Source: Bifidobacterium breve (GTDB taxonomy: Bacteria; Actinomycetota; Actinomycetes; S36-B12). Taken from it: a DNA stretch of 5,758 nt. Of this stretch, positions 1-5,758 are shown one piece after another. The notes below the pieces were generated by a model, which was given only the letters and a program-made list of their open reading frames with translations, made no database searches and was not told where the DNA came from. The translations under genes and the position numbers were made by a program. The first letter of the stretch is position 1; the number at the start of each line of letters is the position of its first letter. The DNA is taken from NCBI GenBank assembly GCA_945900705.1, contig CAMDKJ010000119.1, positions 1 to 5,758 on the forward strand, written 5' to 3'.

Positions 1-417
1 TGCGGAGCCGTTTTCGGTCGACTCACGGTTGACAATGCGATCGAGATATTTTCCGGCTCTCAGCGACTGCTATTAACTTCCGACAATTACCGCGGCCGTA
101 CCTGCTATTCGCCACCACTGCAGGTTGCTGAAATCGCCGTCCGACAAAACATGGGTATTTTCGAGCGCGATGTGCTGGATGTGCTTCGAGTAATAGAAGA
201 TCGCGCCTTGCCTATGCCGGCGCTAGCGCAGCTACCAGGGGTTGGGGAATCACTAGTTGCCGAGGTGCGCCACGAAGACGGACGGGCTTGGCAGGTGAAC
301 CTTAGGTGCGAAGAACTTACCCAACCGCGACCTAAATCATGTGGGAGCGAACCCACCACCGCGGCCATTTGGCGTAGTGTCGGCCTAGCCGAAGTTACGC
401 CATGGCACCACGGGTGA
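1..417 (+). CDS. 3' end of an unrecognised protein gene (5' truncated by the window edge)
   Basis: Frame 1 is open from the first base to a TGA at 415-417, giving 138 visible residues. The first in-frame ATG is at 151, but nothing like a Shine-Dalgarno site precedes it. The frame upstream is open and protein-like (for example LTVDNAIEIFSGSQRLLLTS), so the real start is most likely left of the window. Numbering from the window edge, residues 55-72 look like an amphipathic helix (ERDVLDVLRVIEDRALPM). It is followed by LPGVGES (78-84), which resembles a helix-hairpin-helix turn but is too short to rely on, and a Cys/Pro-rich stretch around 103-118 (RCEELTQPRPKSCGSEP). There is no signal peptide or membrane segment in the visible part. 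It converges on fprA. The opposite-strand frame here is Ser/Arg/Thr-rich and looks like a shadow. I do not recognise the family and assign no function. Confidence 0.6.
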   Translation, partial: CGAVFGRLTVDNAIEIFSGSQRLLLTSDNYRGRTCYSPPLQVAEIAVRQNMGIFERDVLDVLRVIEDRALPMPALAQLPGVGESLVAEVRHEDGRAWQVNLRCEELTQPRPKSCGSEPTTAAIWRSVGLAEVTPWHHG

Positions 418-438
418 ACTATTACCAAGATTGAACTA

Positions 439-1803
439 CTAACCTTGAGTTAGCTGTGCCGCTTTAAGTAAGTCTTCGGTGCTTTGAATAGTAGTTCGGT
501 CGCGACCTTTACCGGCACCAAGTGCTCGCTCAGCCGCATCAATTGCGCGCCAACCTAAATTACCAACAACCTGCTTCCCGGAGCCGGCCAGCCAGGAATC
601 GAAATCAGCCGGGCTCGACAATGGCGCGATCGGCAACTTATCGCAGTCAGCCAGCAACGAAGCCACGGTCGCTGTCGCATCCTTTTTATTCGTACCGATG
701 ATCCCGGTTGGGCCACGCTTGATCCAGCCGGCTACGTATTCACCGCTCACCGCGCGACCGTCACACTGAACCCGACCATCCACGTGCGGGATAACGCTGC
801 GATCTTCATCAAATGACACACCAGATAAGGCCAGGCCCCGGTAACCCACACTGCGGACCACCAGATCTGCAGCAATCACGAAAGTCTCGCCGGTGCCTTT
901 GGCGCCACCTGCGCCATCCAGCTCGGTGCGTTCGACGACCACCTCACGCACTCGAGTATCACCGCGGAGCTCTACCGGACGAGACATGAAGTGCAAGTGA
1001 ATACGCCGTGATTTTCCGGTTTGTTCTTTTGTGGCCCACGCTTTCACTACTTCGACATTGCGGGCCACCGCTTTATCGTCGGCAATAACTTGCTCACTCG
1101 CGGCGTCGAATACTAACTCGGCAGGGTCGACCACGATGTCAGCGTCACCCAGTTCACCCAGTTCACGCAGTTCTTTTGTGGTGTAGGTCGCCTGTGCTGG
1201 CCCTCGCCTGCCCAGCACATGAATATCGGTGATAACCGACTTTCGCAGGGTGTCGAATACGTAATCGGGCATATCGGTATGCGTTAGTTCATCAACTGTC
1301 TTCGCCAACACGCGGGTAACGTCAACTGCCACATTTCCTACGCCCACCACAACGACACAGGTAGCTGTCGGGATTAGCCGCTCAAAAGTCTCGCGATCAG
1401 CATCGGGGTGCCCGCAGTACCAAGCCACTAGGTCGGTAGCAGCCACACTGGCATCTAGGTCTTCACCTGGTATTGCAAGTCGACGGTCACGCGAGGCGCC
1501 ATAAGTGAACACAATGGCATCGAAATACTCGTGAATGGTGGCAACCGAAATATCAACCCCAACCTCGACATTGCCGATGAAACGCACCCCAGGCTTTTCG
1601 AAAACTTTGTCAAGGGTGTCGCGCACCGAACGAATGCTGATGTGGTCAGGGGCTACGCCGTAACGCACCAACCCAAATGGCACCGGCAATTTGTCAATGA
1701 CATCAACAGTGACCGGGATCTCCTGTTGGCTAACTAGCGCATCCGCCGCATACATACCTGATGGACCAGAACCCACCACTGCAACGCGTAACGGTCGAGC
1801 CAT
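439..1803 (-). CDS. fprA: FprA-type NADPH-ferredoxin/adrenodoxin-like reductase (FAD)
   Basis: This FAD enzyme moves electrons between NADPH and ferredoxin-type iron-sulfur proteins in the cytoplasm; such proteins can feed cytochromes P450 and iron-sulfur-dependent steps. The 454 residues match the usual length of the family (M. tuberculosis FprA is about 456). Visible motifs are the FAD dinucleotide fold GSGPSG (11-16), PVPFGLVRYGVAPDH (40-54), the NADP-binding loop VGVGNVAVDVTR (153-164), LGRRGPAQA (197-205) with the Arg pair expected to contact the NADPH 2'-phosphate, and the C-terminal FAD signature GWIKRGPTGIIGTNKKDA (359-376). Family members usually have GNGNVALDVAR in the NADP loop, so Val155 in place of Asn is a small deviation that keeps the glycines. 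The ATG is supported by GGAGGT six bases upstream. The gene follows parE by 54 bases on the same strand with no visible terminator or promoter between them, so co-transcription is likely (inference). The electron partner is not in the window. Confidence 0.95.
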   Translation of the reverse strand: MARPLRVAVVGSGPSGMYAADALVSQQEIPVTVDVIDKLPVPFGLVRYGVAPDHISIRSVRDTLDKVFEKPGVRFIGNVEVGVDISVATIHEYFDAIVFTYGASRDRRLAIPGEDLDASVAATDLVAWYCGHPDADRETFERLIPTATCVVVVGVGNVAVDVTRVLAKTVDELTHTDMPDYVFDTLRKSVITDIHVLGRRGPAQATYTTKELRELGELGDADIVVDPAELVFDAASEQVIADDKAVARNVEVVKAWATKEQTGKSRRIHLHFMSRPVELRGDTRVREVVVERTELDGAGGAKGTGETFVIAADLVVRSVGYRGLALSGVSFDEDRSVIPHVDGRVQCDGRAVSGEYVAGWIKRGPTGIIGTNKKDATATVASLLADCDKLPIAPLSSPADFDSWLAGSGKQVVGNLGWRAIDAAERALGAGKGRDRTTIQSTEDLLKAAQLTQG

Positions 1804-1809
1804 GCTGTG

Positions 1810-1815
1810 ACCTCC
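1810..1815 (-). promoter_or_regulatory. Shine-Dalgarno site of fprA
   Basis: The minus strand reads GGAGGT followed by CACAGC and the ATG at 1803. It is a full-strength site at 6-base spacing and fixes the fprA start. It also shows that fprA can be translated independently although it probably lies on the parE transcript. Confidence 0.85.
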
Positions 1816-1857
1816 AAGTGGCTAGTTAACCGCGCCTATTTGCCGCAGAGCGTATTA

Positions 1858-3999
1858 CTAGGCATCAATTCGCGCCCGATCCAACCCGGCGGCACCTTCG
1901 ACAATGAACTCCTTTCGAGGGGCAACTTCACCACCCATTAGGAGATCGAATATGGCGCTCGCCCCAGCAACATCCTTCATGGTGATTCGACGCAGGGTTC
2001 GGTGGGCGGGATCCATTGTGGTCTCGCGCAGTTGGCCAGCATCCATCTCACCTAATCCCTTGTAGCGCTGGATAGGATCCTTGACTTTCTTGCCGCGTTT
2101 ATTCGCATCGGCTAAAACCGACTTCATCTCGCCATCGGAGTAGGTGTAGATAAGTTCATTTCCTTTGCTCCCGGCATTCACAATTTCGAGTCGATGAAGC
2201 GGTGGCACTGCCGCATAGACCCGCCCGGCCTCCAACAGTGGGTGCAGATAGCGGTTGATCAAGGTCAATAGCAGACATCGAATATGCGCGCCGTCAACGT
2301 CTGCATCGGACATCAGGATCACTTTGCCGTATCGCGCTTGCTCAAGATCAAATGATCGACCAGAACCAGCGCCGATTACCTGAATAATCGAGGCGCACTC
2401 AGAGTTCTTGAGCATGTCCGCGAGGGACGACTTCTGCACATTTAAAATCTTGCCACGGATCGGCAGCAGCGCTTGGTGATCGGCATTTCGGGCCACTTTC
2501 GCGGTACCCAGCGCGCTATCGCCTTCAACAATGAACAATTCACTGCGCTCGACGTCGTCGGTTCGACAATCCACCAATTTAGCCGGCAAGGCAGATGACT
2601 CAAGTGCAGTCTTTCGCCGTTGGGTATCGCGGTGGGTCCGCGCAGCCACCCGCGCACGCATGGCATTCGCGGCTTTCTCTAGGACCGATTTCGCGGCGAC
2701 TTTCTCACCCCTGGGCGGGTTGGTAAACCACGTGGTTAACTCCTTGGTGACCACGTTACCCACTATCCGCGTGGCAGCGGGGGTTCCTAAAATCTCTTTA
2801 GTTTGGCCTTCAAATTGTGGCTCGGCGAGGCGCACGGTGACAACAGCGGTCAGGCCCTCAAAAACGTCATCCTTGGTGATGGTGTCTTCGGCGCCTTTTA
2901 GAATCTTTGCGGCCCGCACTTGGTCATTGACAGTCTTAACGATTGCTCTCTCAAATCCGGTCAGGTGGGTACCACCCTTGGGAGTCGCGATCACGTTCAC
3001 GAAAGAACGAATATCGGATTCGTAGCCGGTATCCCAGCGCAAGGCGATATCGACACCCAATTCACGTTCAACGTCTTGCGGCGTCATGTGCCCTTTGTCA
3101 TCCAGCACCGGGACGCTCTCGCGGAAGTGCCCCTTGCCGTGCAATCGAATCACCGAGCTCACGGGCTCACCAACCGATAAGGCCTCGACATATTCGGTGA
3201 TGCCACCTTTGTGCTGAAAAGTCTCCTCGTAGCGATCTTCGGGATCGCGTAAATCGATGACCGTAATAAGTAATCCCGGAACTAAGAACGTGCTTTGCAC
3301 TGCGCGCTCGCGCAGCCCTTCGCGGTCATAGGCGGCATCCTTGGTGAATACCTGCGAATCAGCCCACCACCGCACCCGGGTGCCGGTTCGAGTGCGCGGG
3401 CAGGTACCAGCGATATGCAGGCCACTCTTGCGGGTGAAATCCCCCAACGGACCAACTCCGTCAAAGACTCCGGGCACCCCCCGCCTGAAAGACATGGTGT
3501 GGGTCTTTGCCCCGCGGTCGACTTCCACATCTAGCCGTGCAGAAAGCGCATTGACCACCGAGGCACCAACCCCGTGTAGGCCTCCGGATGCCGTATAGGA
3601 ACCGCCGCCGAACTTACCGCCGGCATGTAACTTGGTCATCACGACTTCAACGCCGGTCAATTTGGTCTTGGGTTCAACATCGACCGGGATCCCGCGACCA
3701 TCATCACTAACCTCGGCTGAACCGTCAGGATGCAAAGTCACGATGATTTTCTTGCATGACCCGGCGAGGGCCTCATCAATCGCATTGTCGACGATCTCCC
3801 AGAGGCAGTGCATTAACCCGCGGCCATCATTTGATCCGATGTACATTCCCGGGCGCTTGCGAACGGCATCCAAGCCCTCCAGCACGGCCAGGTTCTTGGC
3901 GGTATACGCCCCACCAGCAGCAATGCCAGCACCACCGGCACCGCCAACGGCACTAGTTGCTGCCGATCGGGCTGATTTCCGGGGCATTTTGGTGACCAT
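1858..3999 (-). CDS. parE: DNA topoisomerase IV subunit B (ParE; GyrB-type ATPase)
   Basis: This is the ATPase/TOPRIM subunit of a type IIA topoisomerase, which works with a GyrA/ParC-type DNA-cleaving partner not present here. From the ATG at 3999 it has 713 residues, close to actinobacterial ParE. Residues 10-31 are a low-complexity Ala/Gly/Ser tail. The GHKL ATPase has RKRPGMYIGS (47-56), EIVDNAIDEA (68-77, with catalytic Glu68 and Mg-binding Asn72), DDGRGIP (99-105) and the lid GGLHGVG (139-145). The transducer QTK loop is at 399-401. TOPRIM shows EGDSA (492-496), PIRGKILN (513-520) and DADVDG (565-570), and the C-terminus has QRYKGLGEM (644-652). No large GyrB-style insertion is seen. 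I prefer ParE over GyrB because of EGDSALGTAK and the neighbouring sigA and zinc-ribbon genes; gyrB normally sits near dnaA/recF with gyrA. The frame stays open to an ATG at 4212, but that extension is Arg/Ser-rich and runs antisense into the next gene. A second ATG at 3987 would give 709 residues. Confidence 0.92.
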   Translation of the reverse strand: MVTKMPRKSARSAATSAVGGAGGAGIAAGGAYTAKNLAVLEGLDAVRKRPGMYIGSNDGRGLMHCLWEIVDNAIDEALAGSCKKIIVTLHPDGSAEVSDDGRGIPVDVEPKTKLTGVEVVMTKLHAGGKFGGGSYTASGGLHGVGASVVNALSARLDVEVDRGAKTHTMSFRRGVPGVFDGVGPLGDFTRKSGLHIAGTCPRTRTGTRVRWWADSQVFTKDAAYDREGLRERAVQSTFLVPGLLITVIDLRDPEDRYEETFQHKGGITEYVEALSVGEPVSSVIRLHGKGHFRESVPVLDDKGHMTPQDVERELGVDIALRWDTGYESDIRSFVNVIATPKGGTHLTGFERAIVKTVNDQVRAAKILKGAEDTITKDDVFEGLTAVVTVRLAEPQFEGQTKEILGTPAATRIVGNVVTKELTTWFTNPPRGEKVAAKSVLEKAANAMRARVAARTHRDTQRRKTALESSALPAKLVDCRTDDVERSELFIVEGDSALGTAKVARNADHQALLPIRGKILNVQKSSLADMLKNSECASIIQVIGAGSGRSFDLEQARYGKVILMSDADVDGAHIRCLLLTLINRYLHPLLEAGRVYAAVPPLHRLEIVNAGSKGNELIYTYSDGEMKSVLADANKRGKKVKDPIQRYKGLGEMDAGQLRETTMDPAHRTLRRITMKDVAGASAIFDLLMGGEVAPRKEFIVEGAAGLDRARIDA

Positions 4000-4006
4000 T
4001 TGCCCT

Positions 4007-4012
4007 AGATTA
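4007..4012 (-). promoter_or_regulatory. Candidate -10 element for a leaderless parE transcript
   Basis: The minus strand has TAATCT, matching the actinobacterial SigA -10 pattern TANNNT, followed by seven bases (AGGGCAA) and then the parE ATG at 3999. This is the spacing expected if transcription begins at or next to the A of the start codon, and leaderless mRNAs are common in actinobacteria. No recognisable -35 hexamer lies 17 bases upstream (GATAGA there). The AGGG is too close to the ATG for a normal ribosome site. TANNNT is a loose pattern, so chance is possible. Confidence 0.45.
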
Positions 4013-4022
4013 CGGCGAAATT

Positions 4023-4043
4023 GGCCGGATCTATCCCCCGGCC
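4023..4043. repeat. GC-rich inverted repeat GGCCGG-N9-CCGGCC
   Basis: Two perfect 6-bp arms (4023-4028 and 4038-4043) flank a 9-base AT-richer spacer. The repeat covers the position where the -35 region of the proposed parE promoter would fall (about 4030-4035). It could be an operator or a structure sensitive to supercoiling. Short GC-only arms also arise by chance, so a function is only inferred. Confidence 0.4.
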
Positions 4044-4109
4044 GGTCGTGTCGTCCACAGATCACCGCAACGCGTTCGCTCTGCGTGAACCAACGGCCTG
4101 CGGCGTGTC

Positions 4110-4137
4110 GGGAATGCAATTGTGGTGAGAGACTGTT
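4110..4137 (+). promoter_or_regulatory. Candidate ECF (SigR/SigH-like) promoter of the zinc-ribbon gene
   Basis: GGGAAT at 4110-4115 and GTT at 4135-4137 are separated by 19 bases. The SigR consensus known from Streptomyces is GGGAAT, about 18 bases, then GTT. Initiation a few bases after the GTT would leave a leader of about 40 bases containing the Shine-Dalgarno site. No TANNNT element occurs on this strand between about 4100 and the start codon, which weakly favours a non-SigA promoter. The half-sites are short and the spacing is one base over the optimum. Confidence 0.35.
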
Positions 4138-4169
4138 ACCAATGGCGACAAGCACAAACAAATGGCCGA

Positions 4170-4175
4170 GGAGGT
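4170..4175 (+). promoter_or_regulatory. Shine-Dalgarno site of the zinc-ribbon gene
   Basis: GGAGGT lies nine bases before the ATG at 4185. It selects that start over the in-frame ATG at 4122, which has no ribosome site and would add 21 residues with no resemblance to the family. Confidence 0.85.
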
Positions 4176-4184
4176 GCCTGGTAC

Positions 4185-4403
4185 ATGACCACGACGATGA
4201 CTGCCCCTGCACTTAGTGCAACCGATAGGTGTGACCGCTGCAACGCACAGGCTTATGTGCGCGTGGTATTGCGCGGCGGCTCCGACCTACTTTTCTGTGG
4301 GCATCACTGGTCACGCCATGAACTGGCCCTGCGGCCGAGGGCTGCCACCATCGTCGATGAGACCCATCGCCTAACGGATGCACCTGCTAGCGACACCCGG
4401 TAG
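4185..4403 (+). CDS. Small zinc-ribbon protein of the DUF7455 type
   Basis: The product is 72 residues. A Thr/Ala-rich start (MTTTMTAPALSATDR) leads into a compact putative metal site: Cys16-x2-Cys19, then Cys38-x2-His41 after an 18-residue linker with hydrophobic beta-strand character (AYVRVVL, DLLFC). The C-terminal tail has DETHRL (58-63). This pattern matches small actinobacterial proteins annotated as DUF7455, which in my recollection often lie beside the principal sigma factor gene. The function is unknown; a zinc-binding structural or transcription-related role is only inference from fold and position. It is divergent from parE and convergent with sigA (64 bases between stops). There is no signal peptide or membrane segment. 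A strong ribosome site supports the start, and a SigR-like promoter candidate lies upstream. Confidence 0.85.
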   Translation: MTTTMTAPALSATDRCDRCNAQAYVRVVLRGGSDLLFCGHHWSRHELALRPRAATIVDETHRLTDAPASDTR

Positions 4404-4467
4404 ATAATCACCGAAAAGGTCTTTGCGCCGATCATTTCAGGGTGCCACTGGATAACTTGGGTGCGGG
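4404..4467. other. Convergent intergenic gap without a clear terminator
   Basis: These 64 bases separate the stop codons of the zinc-ribbon gene and sigA. I looked for a GC-rich stem followed by a T-run on either strand and found none convincing. Termination may be Rho-dependent or the transcripts may overlap. Confidence 0.5.
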
Positions 4468-5751
4468 TCAATCCAAGTAATCGCGCAGCACCTGCGAACG
4501 TGAAGGGTGGCGCAGCTTCGACATCGTCTTACTCTCTATTTGCCGGATGCGCTCACGGGTAACCCCGTACACCTTGCCAATCTCGTCTAGTGTTTTTGGC
4601 TGGCCGTCGGTTAGGCCAAAGCGCATTCTGACAACTCCGGCCTCCCGGTCTGACAAAGTGTCAAGAACCGACTCGAGTTGCTCCTGCAGCAAGGTGAATG
4701 AAACCGCGTCGGCGGGCACAATCGCCTCGGAGTCCTCGATTAAGTCACCGAATTCACTATCACCCTCCTCGCCGAGTGGCGTATGAAGTGATATCGGCTC
4801 GCGTCCATACTTTTGAACTTCGACAACTTTCTCAGGAGTCATGTCGAGTTCCTTCGCCAACTCCTCTGGAGTTGGTTCGCGGCCCAAGTCTTGCAGCATT
4901 TGCCGCTGGACCCGGGCTAGCTTGTTAATTACTTCGACCATATGCACTGGAATTCGAATGGTTCGTGCTTGATCGGCCATGGCCCGCGTGATGGCCTGTC
5001 GAATCCACCAGGTGGCGTATGTTGAGAACTTGTAGCCCTTGGTGTAGTCGAATTTCTCGACCGCGCGAATCAAACCGAGGTTGCCCTCTTGAATCAAATC
5101 GAGGAACAACATGCCACGCCCGGTGTAGCGCTTTGCCAGCGAAACCACGAGTCGCAGGTTCGCCTCAAGTAGATGATTCTTCGCATTGCGACCATCACGT
5201 GCGATCCACTCGAGGTCACGATGCAGTTTCTTTTCGATTTTCTTGCCCTCATTGAGCATCTCTTCGGCGAAGAGCCCGGCTTCAATGCGCTTGGCAAGAT
5301 CAACTTCCATCTCCGCATTTAGCAGTGGGACCTTGCCTATCTGCTTTAGATAATCCTTTACCGGGTCTGCGGTGGCACCGGCAACCATAACTGTCTGCAC
5401 TGGCTCATCGGTATCGTCAACATCTGAGATAACGAAACTGGCCTCATCGCCATCACCGGTATCGGCGACGGCCTCAGCGATGTCTACGGCAATGTCAGCT
5501 TCAAGATCAGCCTCAAGAACCGCAACGACCGCGAGGTCCGCGGGATCAATATCTTCGGCATTGATTGCCACCAAGCCGTCCTCGGTCTCAATCACCTCGA
5601 TCATTTTTAAGTCAATTTTCGCAGGAGCCGCCTTCTTCGCAGGAGCCGCCTTCTTCGCAGGAGCCGCCTTCTTCGCAGGAGCCACCTTCTTCGCAGGAGC
5701 CGCCTTCTTCGCAGGAGCCGCCTTCTTCGCGGAATTCTTTACCGGTGCCAT
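4468..5751 (-). CDS. sigA: Principal RNA polymerase sigma factor (SigA/HrdB/RpoD, sigma-70 group 1)
   Basis: This is the housekeeping sigma factor that directs RNA polymerase to promoters of most growth genes. It has 427 residues. Residues 9-44 are six KKAAPA-type repeats (strongly basic). Residues 51-118 are acidic, and no classical region 1.1 is recognisable. Region 1.2 starts at DPVKDYLKQIGKVPLL (129-144). Region 2 spans about 190-268, with NLRLVVSLAKRY (198-209), DLIQEGNLGLIRAVEKFD (218-235, core binding) and YATWWIRQAITRAMADQ (245-261, -10 recognition and melting). Region 3 covers about 270-345. Region 4 ends with the -35-binding helix-turn-helix TLDEIGKVYGVTRERIRQIE (387-406) and the terminal LRDYLD. 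The fully conserved region 2/4 motifs point to the essential group 1 factor rather than a SigB-like paralogue. The start ATG at 5751 is followed by MAPVKNSAKK; only seven bases upstream are visible, so promoter and ribosome site cannot be judged. Confidence 0.95.
   Translation of the reverse strand: MAPVKNSAKKAAPAKKAAPAKKVAPAKKAAPAKKAAPAKKAAPAKIDLKMIEVIETEDGLVAINAEDIDPADLAVVAVLEADLEADIAVDIAEAVADTGDGDEASFVISDVDDTDEPVQTVMVAGATADPVKDYLKQIGKVPLLNAEMEVDLAKRIEAGLFAEEMLNEGKKIEKKLHRDLEWIARDGRNAKNHLLEANLRLVVSLAKRYTGRGMLFLDLIQEGNLGLIRAVEKFDYTKGYKFSTYATWWIRQAITRAMADQARTIRIPVHMVEVINKLARVQRQMLQDLGREPTPEELAKELDMTPEKVVEVQKYGREPISLHTPLGEEGDSEFGDLIEDSEAIVPADAVSFTLLQEQLESVLDTLSDREAGVVRMRFGLTDGQPKTLDEIGKVYGVTRERIRQIESKTMSKLRHPSRSQVLRDYLD
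5621..5728. repeat. 18-bp tandem repeat (6 copies) inside sigA
   Basis: Six head-to-tail copies of the 18-bp unit gcaggagccgccttcttc (plus strand) begin at 5621, 5639, 5657, 5675, 5693 and 5711. Five copies are identical; the copy at 5675 differs by one base (A at 5684), changing Ala to Val at residue 23. The unit is a multiple of three and encodes KKAAPA on the minus strand, so copy-number change would keep the frame. Identity at synonymous positions suggests recent expansion by slippage or recombination. Confidence 0.95.
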
Positions 5752-5758
5752 CTTTGGA

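Larger units (their letters stand above)
4000..4184. other. Divergent intergenic region between parE and the zinc-ribbon gene
   Basis: This 185-base non-coding stretch must carry promoters for two divergent genes. Besides the elements listed separately, it contains an 8-bp perfect palindrome, AACGCGTT, at 4069-4076. Frames that cross the region on either strand are low-quality and only extend the flanking genes. I see no tRNA, riboswitch-like fold or coding sequence in it. Confidence 0.7.

Noticed and set aside
151..417. Complete 88-residue gene starting at the ATG at 151
   Set aside because: No ribosome site precedes this ATG and the same frame stays open and protein-like to the window edge, so a truncated longer gene is more likely.
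105..428. 107-residue frame on the minus strand opposite the left-edge gene
   Set aside because: Ser/Arg/Thr-rich composition typical of an antisense shadow, and the plus-strand frame has better protein character. It also ends too close to fprA to add anything convincing.
418..438. Possible terminator between the left-edge gene and fprA
   Set aside because: Only a 4-bp stem (CTAA/TTAG at 439-453) is seen around the fprA stop; it is too short and AT-rich and has no T-run.
2531..3025. Long plus-strand open frame inside parE
   Set aside because: It overlaps strongly conserved parE coding sequence in antisense, is Ser/Thr/Arg/Val-rich and has no recognisable motif or ribosome site; the frame at 3632-4216 is rejected for the same reasons.
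1858..3999. Annotation as gyrB
   Set aside because: The ATPase and TOPRIM motifs are shared with GyrB, but the EGDSALGTAK form, the length and the sigA-side location fit actinobacterial ParE better. A search for a second GyrB-type gene near dnaA/recF and for parC elsewhere would settle it.
4122..4184. Upstream start for the zinc-ribbon gene at 4122
   Set aside because: No Shine-Dalgarno site there, the extension covers the real GGAGGT site, and it would begin within the proposed promoter.
4000..4212. N-terminal extension of the parE frame to an ATG at 4212
   Set aside because: The extra 71 residues are Arg/Ser/His-rich, have no counterpart in ParE/GyrB proteins, and run antisense over the divergent promoter region and the 5' end of the zinc-ribbon gene. 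A start at 3999 or 3987 gives the normal family length.
5621..5728. CRISPR-like appearance of the regular repeats
   Set aside because: The 18-bp units are directly adjacent with no spacers, in frame, and encode the KKAAPA tail of sigA.

Overview
This window reads as chromosomal housekeeping DNA of an actinobacterium (Actinomycetota). The evidence is a principal sigma factor with the actinobacterial SigA/HrdB layout (Lys/Ala/Pro-rich then acidic N-terminus, terminal LRDYLD), a ParE-type topoisomerase subunit carrying EGDSALGTAK, an FprA-type ferredoxin/adrenodoxin-like reductase, and a small CxxC...CxxH zinc-ribbon protein of the DUF7455 type beside sigA. GC looks moderate (about mid-50s by eye, not counted), lower than in Streptomyces or Mycobacterium. 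An aquatic or otherwise moderate-GC lineage is possible, but the sequence does not fix it.

Layout from left to right: positions 1-417 (+) hold the 3' end of a gene whose start lies outside the window; its family was not recognised. It converges on fprA (439-1803, -) with only 21 bases between them. fprA lies 54 bases downstream of parE (1858-3999, -), on the same strand and with its own strong Shine-Dalgarno site, so the two are probably one transcript. A 185-base divergent intergenic region (4000-4184) separates parE from a 72-residue zinc-ribbon gene (4185-4403, +). This region holds a candidate leaderless promoter for parE, a GC-rich inverted repeat at its upstream edge, and a candidate ECF (SigR/SigH-like) promoter for the small gene. 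The small gene converges on sigA (4468-5751, -) across 64 bases with no convincing hairpin terminator. The sigA start codon is 7 bases from the right edge, so its promoter is not visible.

Together the genes cover core functions: transcription initiation (sigA), decatenation and relaxation of daughter chromosomes (parE, whose partner parC is not in the window), and NADPH-dependent electron supply to ferredoxin-type partners (fprA). The association of sigA, the zinc-ribbon gene and parE is, from memory, a recurrent actinobacterial arrangement. I see no mobile element, CRISPR array, tRNA, rRNA or defence system. The most interesting points are regulatory or structural: the near-perfect 18-bp minisatellite at the start of sigA, the candidate leaderless parE promoter, and the SigR-like element in front of the zinc-ribbon gene. 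I do not see evidence for a wholly new biological system here.
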